In this document: piece after piece, positions 35,857 through 44,830 of the stretch | How the letters are laid out: every line of letters begins with the position of its first letter | Position numbering within the stretch: the first letter of the stretch is position 1 | Assembly (NCBI RefSeq): GCF_030915485.1 | Contig: NZ_CP133266.1 | Coordinates: 1,860,001 to 1,924,000 of the forward strand | From: Neobacillus sp. PS3-40 | Lineage (GTDB): Bacteria > Bacillota > Bacilli > Bacillales > Cytobacillaceae | Length of the DNA: 64,000 bases | Direction of reading: 5' to 3' | The notes under the pieces: generated by a model | Databases searched by the model: none | Told to the model about the DNA's origin: nothing | What the model saw: the letters and a program-made list of their open reading frames with translations, nothing else | Position numbers and translations under genes: made by a program

Positions 35857-35885
35857 ATCATACTAACTAACTTGTATAATGTAAA
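35857..35885 (-). promoter_or_regulatory. Sigma-A promoter of the structured RNA
   Basis: Minus-strand TTTACA - 17 bases - TATGAT, close to consensus with ideal spacing. Confidence 0.75.
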
Positions 35886-36120
35886 TATTCAAATTATTCT
35901 GTTTTATAATGTTTTTAAAGGTTTTTCTCTCTTATTCTCGTTATTTCTACATATTTCGCATACTCTTAAAAATTTGTAAAAAACTTTGTTCATTATACTT
36001 TGCTTTTCACCAATTAAAAAACAGAAAGCCAAATTGACTCTCTGTCTTCACTCTTACTCATTCGACAAAATTCAAGCAAAAATCAACAAAATCTGGATCG
36101 TGCCTGACACCCGGTTTACT
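35886..36120. other. Intergenic region after the subtilase gene
   Basis: No gene is visible. It contains a GGTGTCAGGCAC element (minus strand, 36100-36111) 9 bases after the subtilase stop. Confidence 0.5.
36100..36111 (-). repeat. GGTG(A/T)CAGGCAC dispersed element, copy 1
   Basis: Minus-strand GGTGTCAGGCAC followed by GATCCAGATT. It matches the copies at 46161 and 46372, including the TCCA that follows. Confidence 0.6.
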
Positions 36121-37476
36121 TCAATCCCCCACCGAAACCTCACGCTCACTTCTTGATGAGCTGAGCAATGTATATTGATACGTTCTAACGTCCGGGGCAT
36201 TATGGTCAATAAAGGTTTTAAGTTTACCTTTGTAGATCTGAACTCCGTCCCGCTCGATTATATAGGTCTGGTTTACATGACTGCTCCATATTAAGCGAAT
36301 TTCATTAGCAGAAGTCCTTGTCCCTAGGAACCGGGTAATTGTATTTCTGCTGGAAAAGGTAATGGAGAGTGGAGCCTTCACGAGTCCGAATCCAAATGAA
36401 CTATCTCTACCAACAGGGCCTAAATCAACAACATTTTTATCCAAAAGGCTGCGCAGTTGAATGTTTGAATACTGCGGGAACTTTTGTTTATACAAGGCAA
36501 GTACTCCTACCACATGCGGCGTAGCCATGGAGGTGCCTGATAAATAGGCAAATTGGCCGCCTATGTAGGTGCTTAAGATATTGTCACCAGGTGCTGTCAC
36601 TTCAATTTCTTTGCCGGAAGAAGAGTATTTTGCTAGTTCGTCCTGGGCTGTTACCGCCCCGACCGAGATAACAGCTGGATATTTGGCCGGATATTCTACC
36701 GTATTCGTTCCGCCTTCATTTCCAGCAGCAGCAACCACAAGTAAACCATTTTCGTAGGCTCGATTGACAGCCTCCTCAAGTGCGACAAGCGGCTCTGATT
36801 GACCTAGGCTCAAATTGATAATATCCATTTTATTTTGTATGGACCAATTGATCGCTGCAATAATATCTGAAGCGTATCCTTCACCAAATGAATTTAATAC
36901 CTTTAAAGCGTACAACTGCGCATCTGGGGCAATGCCTGAAAAACCGTTCGCACCCGGTTCACCAGCGATTATTCCAGCCACATGCGTGCCGTGGCCATTA
37001 TTGTCCCCATAAAAATTATTGTTTGAAAGAAAGTTATAGCCGCCATAGACCTTAATCTGTGGATTATCCCTTTGAATTCCTGTATCAATAACTCCAATTT
37101 TTACGCCTTTCCCTGTTAATCCTCCAAAGTTAGATAATGGGGCTCCGATTCTGTTAGCACCCCAATTTTTATTAACAGGATTGAAACCATTCATTTTAAC
37201 CTTTATATCTTTTTCTACTAAAATAGCATGATTTTTGTTTAGCTCTTTGCTTTGTGCAGCCGAAAGCCTTGAAACATAGGAATGCGTGAATGCGAATTTT
37301 TTTATAATATTTTTCTTGTTATTTTTTATAAAATTGGCTTCTTGCTTAGTCGTTTTACCTGTACCTAGAAATGTTACAATGAACCGATTTTGATGATTAT
37401 CTGCAGCCCGACTGTAGGCTGGAAAAATAGCAAAAGCAACAAGTATAGCAATAAAGAGTTTAATAGTTTTATACAC
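36121..37476 (-). CDS. Secreted subtilisin-like serine protease (S8 family)
   Basis: About 451 residues. An N-terminal signal peptide (LFIAILVAFAIFPAYSRA) and an inhibitor-type propeptide (NRFIVTFLGTGKTTKQEANF) are followed by the catalytic domain with Asp in IGVIDTGIQ (about 131), His in NGHGTHVAG (about 163), Asn in AAAGNEGG and Ser in LSGTSMATPHV (about 315). A C-terminal 90-residue fibronectin-like domain follows (NEIRLIWSSHVNQTYIIERD). It should be exported and self-processed. The start is uncertain: the GTG at 37476 has GTGGTGA upstream, while a GTG at 37488 lies inside that site. It sits next to degSU, whose B. subtilis counterpart controls exoproteases; regulation here is inference. 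Confidence 0.9.
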   Translation of the reverse strand: MYKTIKLFIAILVAFAIFPAYSRAADNHQNRFIVTFLGTGKTTKQEANFIKNNKKNIIKKFAFTHSYVSRLSAAQSKELNKNHAILVEKDIKVKMNGFNPVNKNWGANRIGAPLSNFGGLTGKGVKIGVIDTGIQRDNPQIKVYGGYNFLSNNNFYGDNNGHGTHVAGIIAGEPGANGFSGIAPDAQLYALKVLNSFGEGYASDIIAAINWSIQNKMDIINLSLGQSEPLVALEEAVNRAYENGLLVVAAAGNEGGTNTVEYPAKYPAVISVGAVTAQDELAKYSSSGKEIEVTAPGDNILSTYIGGQFAYLSGTSMATPHVVGVLALYKQKFPQYSNIQLRSLLDKNVVDLGPVGRDSSFGFGLVKAPLSITFSSRNTITRFLGTRTSANEIRLIWSSHVNQTYIIERDGVQIYKGKLKTFIDHNAPDVRTYQYTLLSSSRSEREVSVGD

Positions 37477-37592
37477 AGAAATCACCACTTTTGCTAGTAA
37501 TAAGTTTTACTACTATTCTACTTTGCTCGGTAAAAATAAGGAATGGTAAATACTAGGACTAGGAAATTTAAATGTTTTCTTATAAGCCTATA

Positions 37593-37637
37593 AAAACAGG
37601 CTATAAATCAAGCAACTTGATTCATAACCTGTTTTTT
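37593..37637 (-). terminator. Terminator of degSU, probably bidirectional
   Basis: AACAGG...CAAG and its complement form an imperfect stem of about eighteen bases around a three- to four-base loop, with T-runs on both strands. It lies 80 bases after degU. Confidence 0.85.
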
Positions 37638-37717
37638 CTATCGGATATTTCTTCTTTTTTCATTAGAACCTACCGTTAAAGAGTCCCGAAATCCTTCCAA
37701 TTACCACCCATTCATTT

Positions 37718-38392
37718 TTACCGAACCTCTACCCAACCATTCTTAATTGCATAAACCACTGCCTGGGTGCGGTCATTCACATTCATTTTTTGCAAAAGAT
37801 TGCTGACATGATTTTTAACCGTTTTTTCACTGATGAACAATGATTCACCAACAGCACGATTGCTTTTTCCGTCAGCAAGCATTTGCAACACTTCACATTC
37901 ACGGCGTGTTAGAAGGTGAAGTGGGCGGCGGATTTCGATTGTTTGTATTTGATTGTCTGTTTGGTTTGATAATCTTCGATACTCGTTTACTAGGCTATGG
38001 GTTACTTTCGGATGCAGATACGAACCGCCATCGGCAACGACACGAACCGCTTCGATAAGGGCATCACCATCCATCTCCTTCAAAAGATATCCTCTTGCGC
38101 CAGTTTGGAGGGCATGTGTTACATAGTTTTCGTCATCATGAATCGACAGAATGATGACCTTTGTATGTGGATGCTTTTCCACTAAACAACGCGTTGCCTC
38201 AACACCGTTCATATGCGGCATGTTGATATCCATAATTACAACATCTGGATTAAATTCTTCCACTATTTTCATCGCTTCACTGCCATCATCGCCTTCAGCA
38301 ACTACTTGAAACAACGTTTCAAATTCTAAGATTCGCTTAACACCTTCTCTAAAAAGCTGGTGGTCATCTATTATCGCAATTTTGGTAGTCAT
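37718..38392 (-). CDS. degU: Response regulator DegU
   Basis: 224 residues of the NarL/FixJ type. The receiver domain has D9, D10 and phospho-acceptor D55 ([14 protein letters not shown]) and K near 105. The LuxR-type helix-turn-helix is at residues 155-220 ([40 protein letters not shown]). Phosphorylated by DegS, it controls exoenzymes, competence and motility genes. GGAGGCAAAAG precedes the ATG. It lies 45 bases after degS. Confidence 0.97.
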   Translation of the reverse strand: MTTKIAIIDDHQLFREGVKRILEFETLFQVVAEGDDGSEAMKIVEEFNPDVVIMDINMPHMNGVEATRCLVEKHPHTKVIILSIHDDENYVTHALQTGARGYLLKEMDGDALIEAVRVVADGGSYLHPKVTHSLVNEYRRLSNQTDNQIQTIEIRRPLHLLTRRECEVLQMLADGKSNRAVGESLFISEKTVKNHVSNLLQKMNVNDRTQAVVYAIKNGWVEVR

Positions 38393-38437
38393 ATCTTTTG
38401 CCTCCCTTTGAAGCTTACTTTTTTCACTTTTTAAAAA

Positions 38438-39580
38438 TTACTCTTCAAGCGGAACACGAATTAACACTGTGGTTCCCTTTCCAATGATTGAATCAATTGA
38501 AATTTGCCCATTTAGCAACTCAACTCGTTCCTTCATACCAATAATCCCAAAGGACGCGGGATCTTTTCTACACACATCAAAGCCGACTCCGTTATCCTTA
38601 ATTGAAACATTGATTGCTGACTTGGCAATCTCGACCTTAACGACGATATCCTTTGCGTCTGCATGCTTCAAAGCATTTTGTACCGACTCCTGAATCAGCC
38701 GGAATAAAGCCACCTCATGTTTAGGTGGCAGTCTCTTCTCCAAACCAATATTCACAAATTCAATCCTAGAAATATGATGATATTCTTCAATCGTTTGTAA
38801 ATACTTTCTAAGTGTCGGAACAAGGCCAAGATCATCTAAAGCCATTGGTCTTAGGTCATAAATAATTCTCCTGACCTCATAAAGGGCAGAACGCACCATT
38901 TTTTTGAAGCTTCGCACTTCTATTAATGCTTCTTCCCCGCCTCTTTCTCGATAAACTCGTTCAATTAAATCAGAGCGCATGATCACATTCGCAAGCATTT
39001 GCGCAGGCCCATCATGAATTTCTCTTGATAGGCGCTTCCGCTCATCTTCCTGCGCTTCAATAATTTTTAAACCAAAGTCCTGTTTAGCCTTTGCATCTTC
39101 GATTACTTCACCCATCTGTTTTAAATCGCTGGTTAAATAATTCATGACGACAGAGATCTGGGAAACAAGATGTTCAGCTCTTTCTATGGTTTCATTGATT
39201 CCGATCAGCCTACGTTCAAGGTCATCCCTGCGCTCGCGAAGCTGCTTTTCAGTCTGCCGGTTTAAGGTTAGATCCATTTGAAGCTGGTGTGCTTTTTCGT
39301 ATGCTTCACGAACCTCCGTCTCAGTAAATTGCGTGAAATTCCTGCTTACTTCTGATAGAAAATTCCGAGCAAGCCGTACTTGTCCCTCCAAAAGGTCACC
39401 ATCATCAATCACCTTGTAGACAATTTGTTTGATACTTTGTAATTCATCTGACAATGTTTCAAAATCTTGACGACATTGTTCGCTAATTCGGAAAATTTCA
39501 CTCTTGCTTTCTCCAACTGTTTCAATCATTTTTCCAAGGATCTCATCAAGGGCCTTCGTATCAAACTTTTTTATTTTCAT
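38438..39580 (-). CDS. degS: Sensor histidine kinase DegS
   Basis: 380 residues with no membrane segment, so cytoplasmic as in B. subtilis. The N-terminal 170 residues form a coiled-coil sensor part (EQCRQDFETLSDELQSIKQI). HisKA_3 with phospho-His is in LSREIHDGPAQMLANVI (about 187). The HATPase region has LFRLIQESVQNALKHADAKD and DNGVGFD. It phosphorylates DegU. CTGGAGGAATT precedes the ATG. Confidence 0.96.
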   Translation of the reverse strand: MKIKKFDTKALDEILGKMIETVGESKSEIFRISEQCRQDFETLSDELQSIKQIVYKVIDDGDLLEGQVRLARNFLSEVSRNFTQFTETEVREAYEKAHQLQMDLTLNRQTEKQLRERRDDLERRLIGINETIERAEHLVSQISVVMNYLTSDLKQMGEVIEDAKAKQDFGLKIIEAQEDERKRLSREIHDGPAQMLANVIMRSDLIERVYRERGGEEALIEVRSFKKMVRSALYEVRRIIYDLRPMALDDLGLVPTLRKYLQTIEEYHHISRIEFVNIGLEKRLPPKHEVALFRLIQESVQNALKHADAKDIVVKVEIAKSAINVSIKDNGVGFDVCRKDPASFGIIGMKERVELLNGQISIDSIIGKGTTVLIRVPLEE

Positions 39581-40017
39581 ATGTAATTCCTCCAGGTATT
39601 GTCGACCCTTCTGGCTTTAATAGATATTTTAACGTTAAGTGTGCCAAGATACTATTTCTAATGGACAAACCATCAAAATTCGTTATAAAGTTGCATAAAG
39701 AAGATAGCTTTCTGTATCTATTTTCCTATTTTTACACACTTAAAATATGCTTTATTATACCATGACATTATTCCTTCTATATTAAAGTTTTATTACGTTC
39801 GACAAATTTCTTTTCCTTTTACCATAAGTCGAATTATAATAGGAAGGCAATATTTTTTTATTTTAAAGAAAACTTCCTTAGCGCCGGCGTTTGCCAAGTT
39901 GCACTTATGCGCTAGCAGAATTTATGGATATACATTCTGATTAGCTAAAGGAAATAACCCCTCCTTGGGTCCTAAGTTGAACTCATGAACACTATTAGGA
40001 AAGAAAGGAGCCTACCC
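39581..40017. other. Divergent intergenic region between degS and yvyE
   Basis: 437 bases without a gene. It must hold the outward promoters of degS and yvyE, which I cannot place firmly. Bases 39897-39946 are a copy of the dispersed palindromic repeat. Confidence 0.5.
39897..39946 (+). repeat. Dispersed palindromic repeat, copy upstream of yvyE
   Basis: The reverse complement aligns over 44 bases with 41780-41823 at 38 identities. Homology extends into TTTAGCTAA at the outer end. The palindromic part is CAGAATTTATGGATATACATTCTG. Confidence 0.7.
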
Positions 40018-40644
40018 ATGCTATCCCGATACTTTACTGTAAAAGAAAGTGGCGAACATGAAATCGTTATTGAAAAATCACGATTTATCGCCCACGTTTT
40101 TAGAGCGGAAACAGAAGAGCAAGCACAGGAATTTATCCAATCTATTAAAAAGAAGTACTGGAACGCTTCCCATAATTGTTCAGCCTATTTAATTGGTGAA
40201 AGTAACCAAATTCAAAAAGCGAATGATGATGGCGAACCTAGTGGGACAGCTGGCGTACCGATCCTTGAAGTGTTAAAAAAGAAAAAGCTTAAAGATACGG
40301 TGGTTGTCGTCACGCGATATTTCGGCGGAATTAAATTAGGAGCGGGCGGGCTAATTCGTGCATATGGGAAGGCGACCTCGGAAGGAATTATGGAAACAGG
40401 AGTTGTCGAACGCATATTAATGCTAGTTATGCACGTGACAGTCGACTATACCTTGCTTGGGAAAGTTGAAAATGAATTGCGATCCTCATCCTACGAGATA
40501 AAAGAAATCCATTATCTGGATAAGGTTAAATTTGACGTCTTTGTGACGGAGGAATTGAATGGGCTTTTCGAAGACTGGATAATTGATCTCACCAATGGTA
40601 AAGCAGAAATAGAAAAGGGAAATTTACTTTACATGGAAAAATAA
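40018..40644 (+). CDS. YvyE/YigZ (IMPACT) family protein
   Basis: 208 residues. The N-terminal IMPACT/UPF0029 domain carries EIVIEKSRFIAHVFRAETEE, GEPSGTAGVPILEVLKKKKL and VVTRYFGGIKLGAGGLIRAY. A small C-terminal DUF1949 domain follows. The start at 40018 is set by AAAGGAG seven bases upstream; the frame opens 11 codons earlier without such a site. Eukaryotic IMPACT binds GCN1; the bacterial role is unclear. In B. subtilis yvyE is also next to degS. Confidence 0.93.
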   Translation: MLSRYFTVKESGEHEIVIEKSRFIAHVFRAETEEQAQEFIQSIKKKYWNASHNCSAYLIGESNQIQKANDDGEPSGTAGVPILEVLKKKKLKDTVVVVTRYFGGIKLGAGGLIRAYGKATSEGIMETGVVERILMLVMHVTVDYTLLGKVENELRSSSYEIKEIHYLDKVKFDVFVTEELNGLFEDWIIDLTNGKAEIEKGNLLYMEK

Positions 40645-40746
40645 AATAAATAGCGAATAAAATTTTTATTTACGAAAATACAAAAATTTTATAAAATAGA
40701 ACATTGTGAACACTTGAAAATAATCATCAAAAAGTAGGGATAATAT

Positions 40747-41736
40747 ATGGCCGTTTCAAGGTCGATGAGAAAGAAAAAAAAGAGAATCCGTTGGGGGCGT
40801 TGGATAACCACTTTCCTCGTAATTATTATTATCGGCTTCATCTCTTATTTTTCATATGATGTAATCAATAGTGCAAAAAATGCATCAAGTAAAATCTATC
40901 AAAAGTTGGATACTTCTAAGATGAAAAAGTACCGTGATCAAGAAGTTACCATCACAAAGGATCCTTTTACGATATTACTAGCTGGAATCGAAAACCAGGA
41001 TGGTGGAAAAGGAAGATCCGATGTATTACTGCTAATTACCGTTAATCCAGAGACAAAACAGGTTTATGAATTAAGCATTCCAAGGGATACACGCACCTAT
41101 ATTCCAGCTGCGGATGAAAGATCAAAAATTAATAGCGCATACAGCCATGGCGGAATTGAAGCAACGATTGGTGCAGTAAATGAGCTTTTTGATGTTCCAA
41201 TTGATTACTACATTACAACAAACTTTGAAGGCTTTGAAGATATTGTCAATACACTTGGTGGCGTGAAAGTAGACGTTCCATTCACATTTAAAGCACAACT
41301 AACAAAAAGCTTAAAATGGAAAACCTTCCATCAAGGAAGCATGGACTTAAACGGAAATCAAGCACTTGCTTATGTTCGCATGCGTAAGAGTGATCCGCAC
41401 GGTGATTTCGGACGAAATGAGAGGCAAAAGCAAGTCATTAAGACCATTATCGACAAAGGTACTTCCTTTAGCTCAATTACAAAAATTGACAATATTCTAG
41501 GTGATCTTGGCGATAACGTTAAAACAAATATTCCACCTTCTAAACTTGCAAGCTTTATAAAGCTCTACTCAAAATTAAAATCTACTCAAATTAACAACCT
41601 TAAACTCGAAGGCAAAGATGAATATATAAACAATATTTATTATTTCGGCCCTGACCAAAGCTCATTGGATGAGAACAATCAAACACTTAGAGCTGCTTTA
41701 AAATTGGACTCCTCCACAGCTGGCAGCAATAACTAA
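40747..41736 (+). CDS. LytR-CpsA-Psr family cell-wall polymer ligase
   Basis: 329 residues. A basic N terminus and one membrane helix (WITTFLVIIIIGFISYFSYD, about 20-40) are followed by the LCP domain from about 75: FTILLAGIENQDGGKGRSDV, ELSIPRDTRTYIP, YYITTNFEGFEDIVNTLGGV, LAYVRMRKSDPHGDFGRNER. LCP proteins transfer undecaprenyl-linked polymers such as teichoic acids or secondary wall polysaccharides onto peptidoglycan outside the membrane. This fits the polysaccharide locus at 46-60 kb. It is the TagU/LytR type found near degS in B. subtilis. Confidence 0.94.
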   Translation: MAVSRSMRKKKKRIRWGRWITTFLVIIIIGFISYFSYDVINSAKNASSKIYQKLDTSKMKKYRDQEVTITKDPFTILLAGIENQDGGKGRSDVLLLITVNPETKQVYELSIPRDTRTYIPAADERSKINSAYSHGGIEATIGAVNELFDVPIDYYITTNFEGFEDIVNTLGGVKVDVPFTFKAQLTKSLKWKTFHQGSMDLNGNQALAYVRMRKSDPHGDFGRNERQKQVIKTIIDKGTSFSSITKIDNILGDLGDNVKTNIPPSKLASFIKLYSKLKSTQINNLKLEGKDEYINNIYYFGPDQSSLDENNQTLRAALKLDSSTAGSNN

Positions 41737-41742
41737 TAGTTT

Positions 41743-41773
41743 AAAAGAGAGCATATCATTGCTCTCTTTTTTT
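41743..41773 (+). terminator. Rho-independent terminator of the LCP gene
   Basis: AGAGAGC / GCTCTCT with an eight-base loop, followed by seven T. Confidence 0.9.
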
Positions 41774-41850
41774 AGCTAATCAGAATTTATATTCATAAAT
41801 TTTGCTAGCCCCTAAGGGCAACTACGTCTCTGTCACCGCCCTTAGGGGCT
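41774..41850. repeat. Dispersed palindromic repeat with attached perfect hairpin
   Basis: GCTAATCAGAATTTAT and ATAAATTTTGCTAGC form an imperfect palindrome. This is followed by a perfect thirteen-base stem AGCCCCTAAGGGC (41807-41819) / GCCCTTAGGGGCT (41838-41850) with an eighteen-base loop. It is homologous to 35686-35740 and, reversed, to 39897-39946. Confidence 0.75.
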
Positions 41851-41980
41851 CACCTATCATGAAATTTCTTAATTTTTAATCTAATAATTAGTGAAAATAG
41901 AACTTTCTTCCGATTGGAACGTTTTACATTTTTTGATAGAATAACAGATATGGCAAAAAAATTGTCGACGGAGGGATAAA

Positions 41981-43996
41981 GTGAAAAAGTTTATAGCTAC
42001 TACTGTATTGGCGTCATCTATTTTGTTTCCTACCCTCGCCAGTGCAGAAAATGCTTCTTTTCCAGTTAAAATGACTGTTCAAGAGAAAGTCGAAATACGA
42101 AAAGGTGCAACAACGGCCTATCCTATCGTAAAATCCTTGGATTCAGGTCAACAAGTAACAGTTACTGGTGAATTCACAAATTCTACTGGTGAAAAGTGGT
42201 ATCATGTCGATTTAGGAAATGGAATGGGCTGGGGTATTTCGACATTGTTTGCAAATAGTACAGATGTTCAATATGCGACAGTCATTGAATCAAATGTGAA
42301 CATTCGCAAGGGAGCAACAGTCTCCTATCAAGTCATTGGAACTCTATCTAATGGAACAAAGGTGAAAGTGATTGATAGCTTTCAAAATAGTATTGGAGAA
42401 AAGTGGTATCGAATTGAGAGTGGTAATCTAATTGGCTGGGTGGAAGCAGATTTTTTAAAAACTGATGCGACTGCAACGGCTTCAGATACTCAACCGCCAA
42501 CAACTACCGAAATGACCGTTTATACGGATAAAGCTATCGTTCATAAAGGTGCAACAACAGCTTATCCATCAGTCGGAACATTGACCAAAGATCAAATGGT
42601 TACACAATTAGCTACTTTTACAAACGCTAGCGGTGAACAGTGGTTCCGAATTCAATCGGGCAGTTTGATTGGTTGGGTAATGGGTGCGGCGCTTGATCCA
42701 AACTCTACATCTACTGATGTATTGCAACAGCAACCAACTCAAGTAGGAAAAACGCTACTAGTTGGAACGAAAAATGCTGTCCTTTATAAAGGAGCAACGT
42801 ATAATTACAGTGTTGTCGAAAAAATACCTTATTACAGTAAAGTTACTGTTTTAAATGAATTCGTTAATTCTAAAAAACAAACGTGGTTGCAAATCAAAAC
42901 CCCTACTGGAAAAACAGGCTGGACACCACAATATGAATTGATGCAATCAACTGCAGACCTTTCATATGTCTATGCTTTAAATCGTGCTGTAGTCCGTAAA
43001 GGGGCTTCCACTACATATGCAGTCTCCCTTTATCTAAAGGAAAACGATAAACTCTTAACTTTGCAAGAAGTTAATGGATGGGTCAATGTTGAAACTTCCA
43101 CTGGAAAACGCGGCTGGATTTTAAAAAATCAAACTTCACCAATTTCTCTAAAAAGATTCATTTCTCCTACAACCTATGTTGATGGTGAAGATAGCTATTT
43201 AGTCTGGCAGAAACCGATTGATTTTAACTTTACTTATTCGGCAACAGCTAATCAATTAAAGCTGACACAAGGTATTACAGATGTTGAACTTCCTTCCTTT
43301 AATGTGGCCGGAATTCAATCGATTAAAACCGTTCAGTCCAACACAAATGAAAAGGCTGTTATTCTTACATTTGCACCAGGGTACACTTTTACATTGCGTA
43401 ATTACAACAATAAGGTTTCGATAAAAGTTTTACCAACAGGCATGCTTGGGAAAAAGATTATCATTGATGCAGGACATGGTGGCAAAGATACGGGTGCAAT
43501 TGGACCGAATGGTTTAAGAGAAAAGGATGCCAATTTAGGCACAGCTCTTTTAGTAAAAACGGAGCTTGAAAATGCAGGTGCAATTGTAACGTTAACAAGA
43601 AGCACTGATATTTTCTTAGAGCTTTCACAAAGAACCGATATTGCTAACATGTCTGATGCAGATGCTTTTATTAGTATTCATTCTGATTCGTTCTCAACTA
43701 CTTCAACTGGAACAACGACGTATTACAATACATCCGTAAACTTCAATGGACCAAGAAGTCGTCTCTTAGGCCAATCGATTCAGGAAAAATTGTATGCTAG
43801 TTTAAGCACCTATGATAGAGGTGTCAAAGAACAAGATTTCTATGTTAATAGAATGAATGAGCTACCAAGCGTTCTTGTTGAGTTAGCATACATTTCTAAC
43901 CCTAAAGAAGAGGCCTTACTCCGTTCAAATGATTTCCGCCAAAAGGCCGCAATTGGAATCAGACAGGGACTTGAAGACTATTTTAATAACTTCTAA
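41981..43996 (+). CDS. N-acetylmuramoyl-L-alanine amidase with five SH3b repeats
   Basis: 671 residues, GTG start after GGAGGG. A signal peptide (residues 1-22, ending ASAENA) is followed by five bacterial SH3 repeats (about 26-385; signatures VEIRKGATTAYP, VNIRKGATVSYQ, AIVHKGATTAYP, AVLYKGATYNYS, AVVRKGASTTYA). A linker domain comes next, then Amidase_3 from about 490: zinc ligands in IIDAGHGGKDTGA, REKDANLGTALL and FISIHSDSF, and catalytic Glu in LVELAYISNPKE. It cleaves the amide between MurNAc and L-Ala. With the SpoIID/LytB gene downstream and the LCP gene upstream it resembles the B. subtilis lytABC-lytR region, but uses SH3b repeats instead of LytC-type wall-binding repeats. Confidence 0.94.
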   Translation: MKKFIATTVLASSILFPTLASAENASFPVKMTVQEKVEIRKGATTAYPIVKSLDSGQQVTVTGEFTNSTGEKWYHVDLGNGMGWGISTLFANSTDVQYATVIESNVNIRKGATVSYQVIGTLSNGTKVKVIDSFQNSIGEKWYRIESGNLIGWVEADFLKTDATATASDTQPPTTTEMTVYTDKAIVHKGATTAYPSVGTLTKDQMVTQLATFTNASGEQWFRIQSGSLIGWVMGAALDPNSTSTDVLQQQPTQVGKTLLVGTKNAVLYKGATYNYSVVEKIPYYSKVTVLNEFVNSKKQTWLQIKTPTGKTGWTPQYELMQSTADLSYVYALNRAVVRKGASTTYAVSLYLKENDKLLTLQEVNGWVNVETSTGKRGWILKNQTSPISLKRFISPTTYVDGEDSYLVWQKPIDFNFTYSATANQLKLTQGITDVELPSFNVAGIQSIKTVQSNTNEKAVILTFAPGYTFTLRNYNNKVSIKVLPTGMLGKKIIIDAGHGGKDTGAIGPNGLREKDANLGTALLVKTELENAGAIVTLTRSTDIFLELSQRTDIANMSDADAFISIHSDSFSTTSTGTTTYYNTSVNFNGPRSRLLGQSIQEKLYASLSTYDRGVKEQDFYVNRMNELPSVLVELAYISNPKEEALLRSNDFRQKAAIGIRQGLEDYFNNF

Positions 43997-44136
43997 TTTT
44001 TTTGTAATATTTAAAGGATTTCACACTCCACATATCAACGGGATAGTTTAATGTTATTGATCTATGTAAATGATTTGGGTTTTCTAATTTGATTACACCC
44101 AAATCATTTTTTCACATATTTTTAAGGAGGAGAAAA

Positions 44137-44829
44137 ATGAAAAAGTCTAAAAAATTGGTAGCAGGATTGTCATTAACTATTGGTATCGGTGCAGGCGCGA
44201 TTATGTTTACCCCGTCCGCGATGAACGCGACTAGTAATGTAGTGTTAGCAAGTGTTGATTGGGTAAAAACACAAATTGATCCCATTAATACGAAAGTTTC
44301 TTCTCTGGATTCAAAGATTACAAGTCTTCAAGCAACTATTACTGAACAACAAAAGGAAATTGATAGCTTAAAAGCTGGCAGCGGAACGACTACTCCAACA
44401 ACACCAACGGTTGTATATGTGAACAAAAGCTCTGTGCGCATCTATTCTGGTGCCGCAACATCCTATAAAGTTATCGCAACGAAGTATAGTGGCAATTCTT
44501 TATCGGTAATTGATACGTTTAAAGCGTCTACTGGACTTTGGTACAGAGTATCCATTTCATCAACAGTGAAAGGCTGGATTTATTCTGGTGATGTTTCTAC
44601 AAATAAAGCCAGCAGTGCTGCAAGTGCTACTACTGTTGTAACGTTTGGAGAAGTCAATCTTCGCAAAGGAGCATCTACTGGTTACGCAATTATTGGCCTA
44701 ATTCCTAAAGGAACGACACTTCAATACATTCAATCCTTTACAAATAGTTTAGGAGAATCTTGGTATAATGTTAAAACCTCATCAGGAATAAGTGGTTGGA
44801 TGATTAGCACACTTGGAGAGGTGAAATAA
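44137..44829 (+). CDS. Exported protein with coiled coil and two SH3b domains
   Basis: 230 residues from the ATG at 44137, which follows AAGGAGGAG. The frame opens 16 codons earlier at a TTG without a ribosome binding site. A signal peptide (LVAGLSLTIGIGAGAIMFTP) is followed by a short coiled coil (NTKVSSLDSKITSLQATITE, about 55-90) and two SH3b repeats (VRIYSGAATSYK; VNLRKGASTGYA). No catalytic domain is present, so it may bind the wall or modulate the adjacent amidase. It ends one base before the SpoIID/LytB gene. Confidence 0.88.
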   Translation: MKKSKKLVAGLSLTIGIGAGAIMFTPSAMNATSNVVLASVDWVKTQIDPINTKVSSLDSKITSLQATITEQQKEIDSLKAGSGTTTPTTPTVVYVNKSSVRIYSGAATSYKVIATKYSGNSLSVIDTFKASTGLWYRVSISSTVKGWIYSGDVSTNKASSAASATTVVTFGEVNLRKGASTGYAIIGLIPKGTTLQYIQSFTNSLGESWYNVKTSSGISGWMISTLGEVK

Positions 44830-44830
44830 T

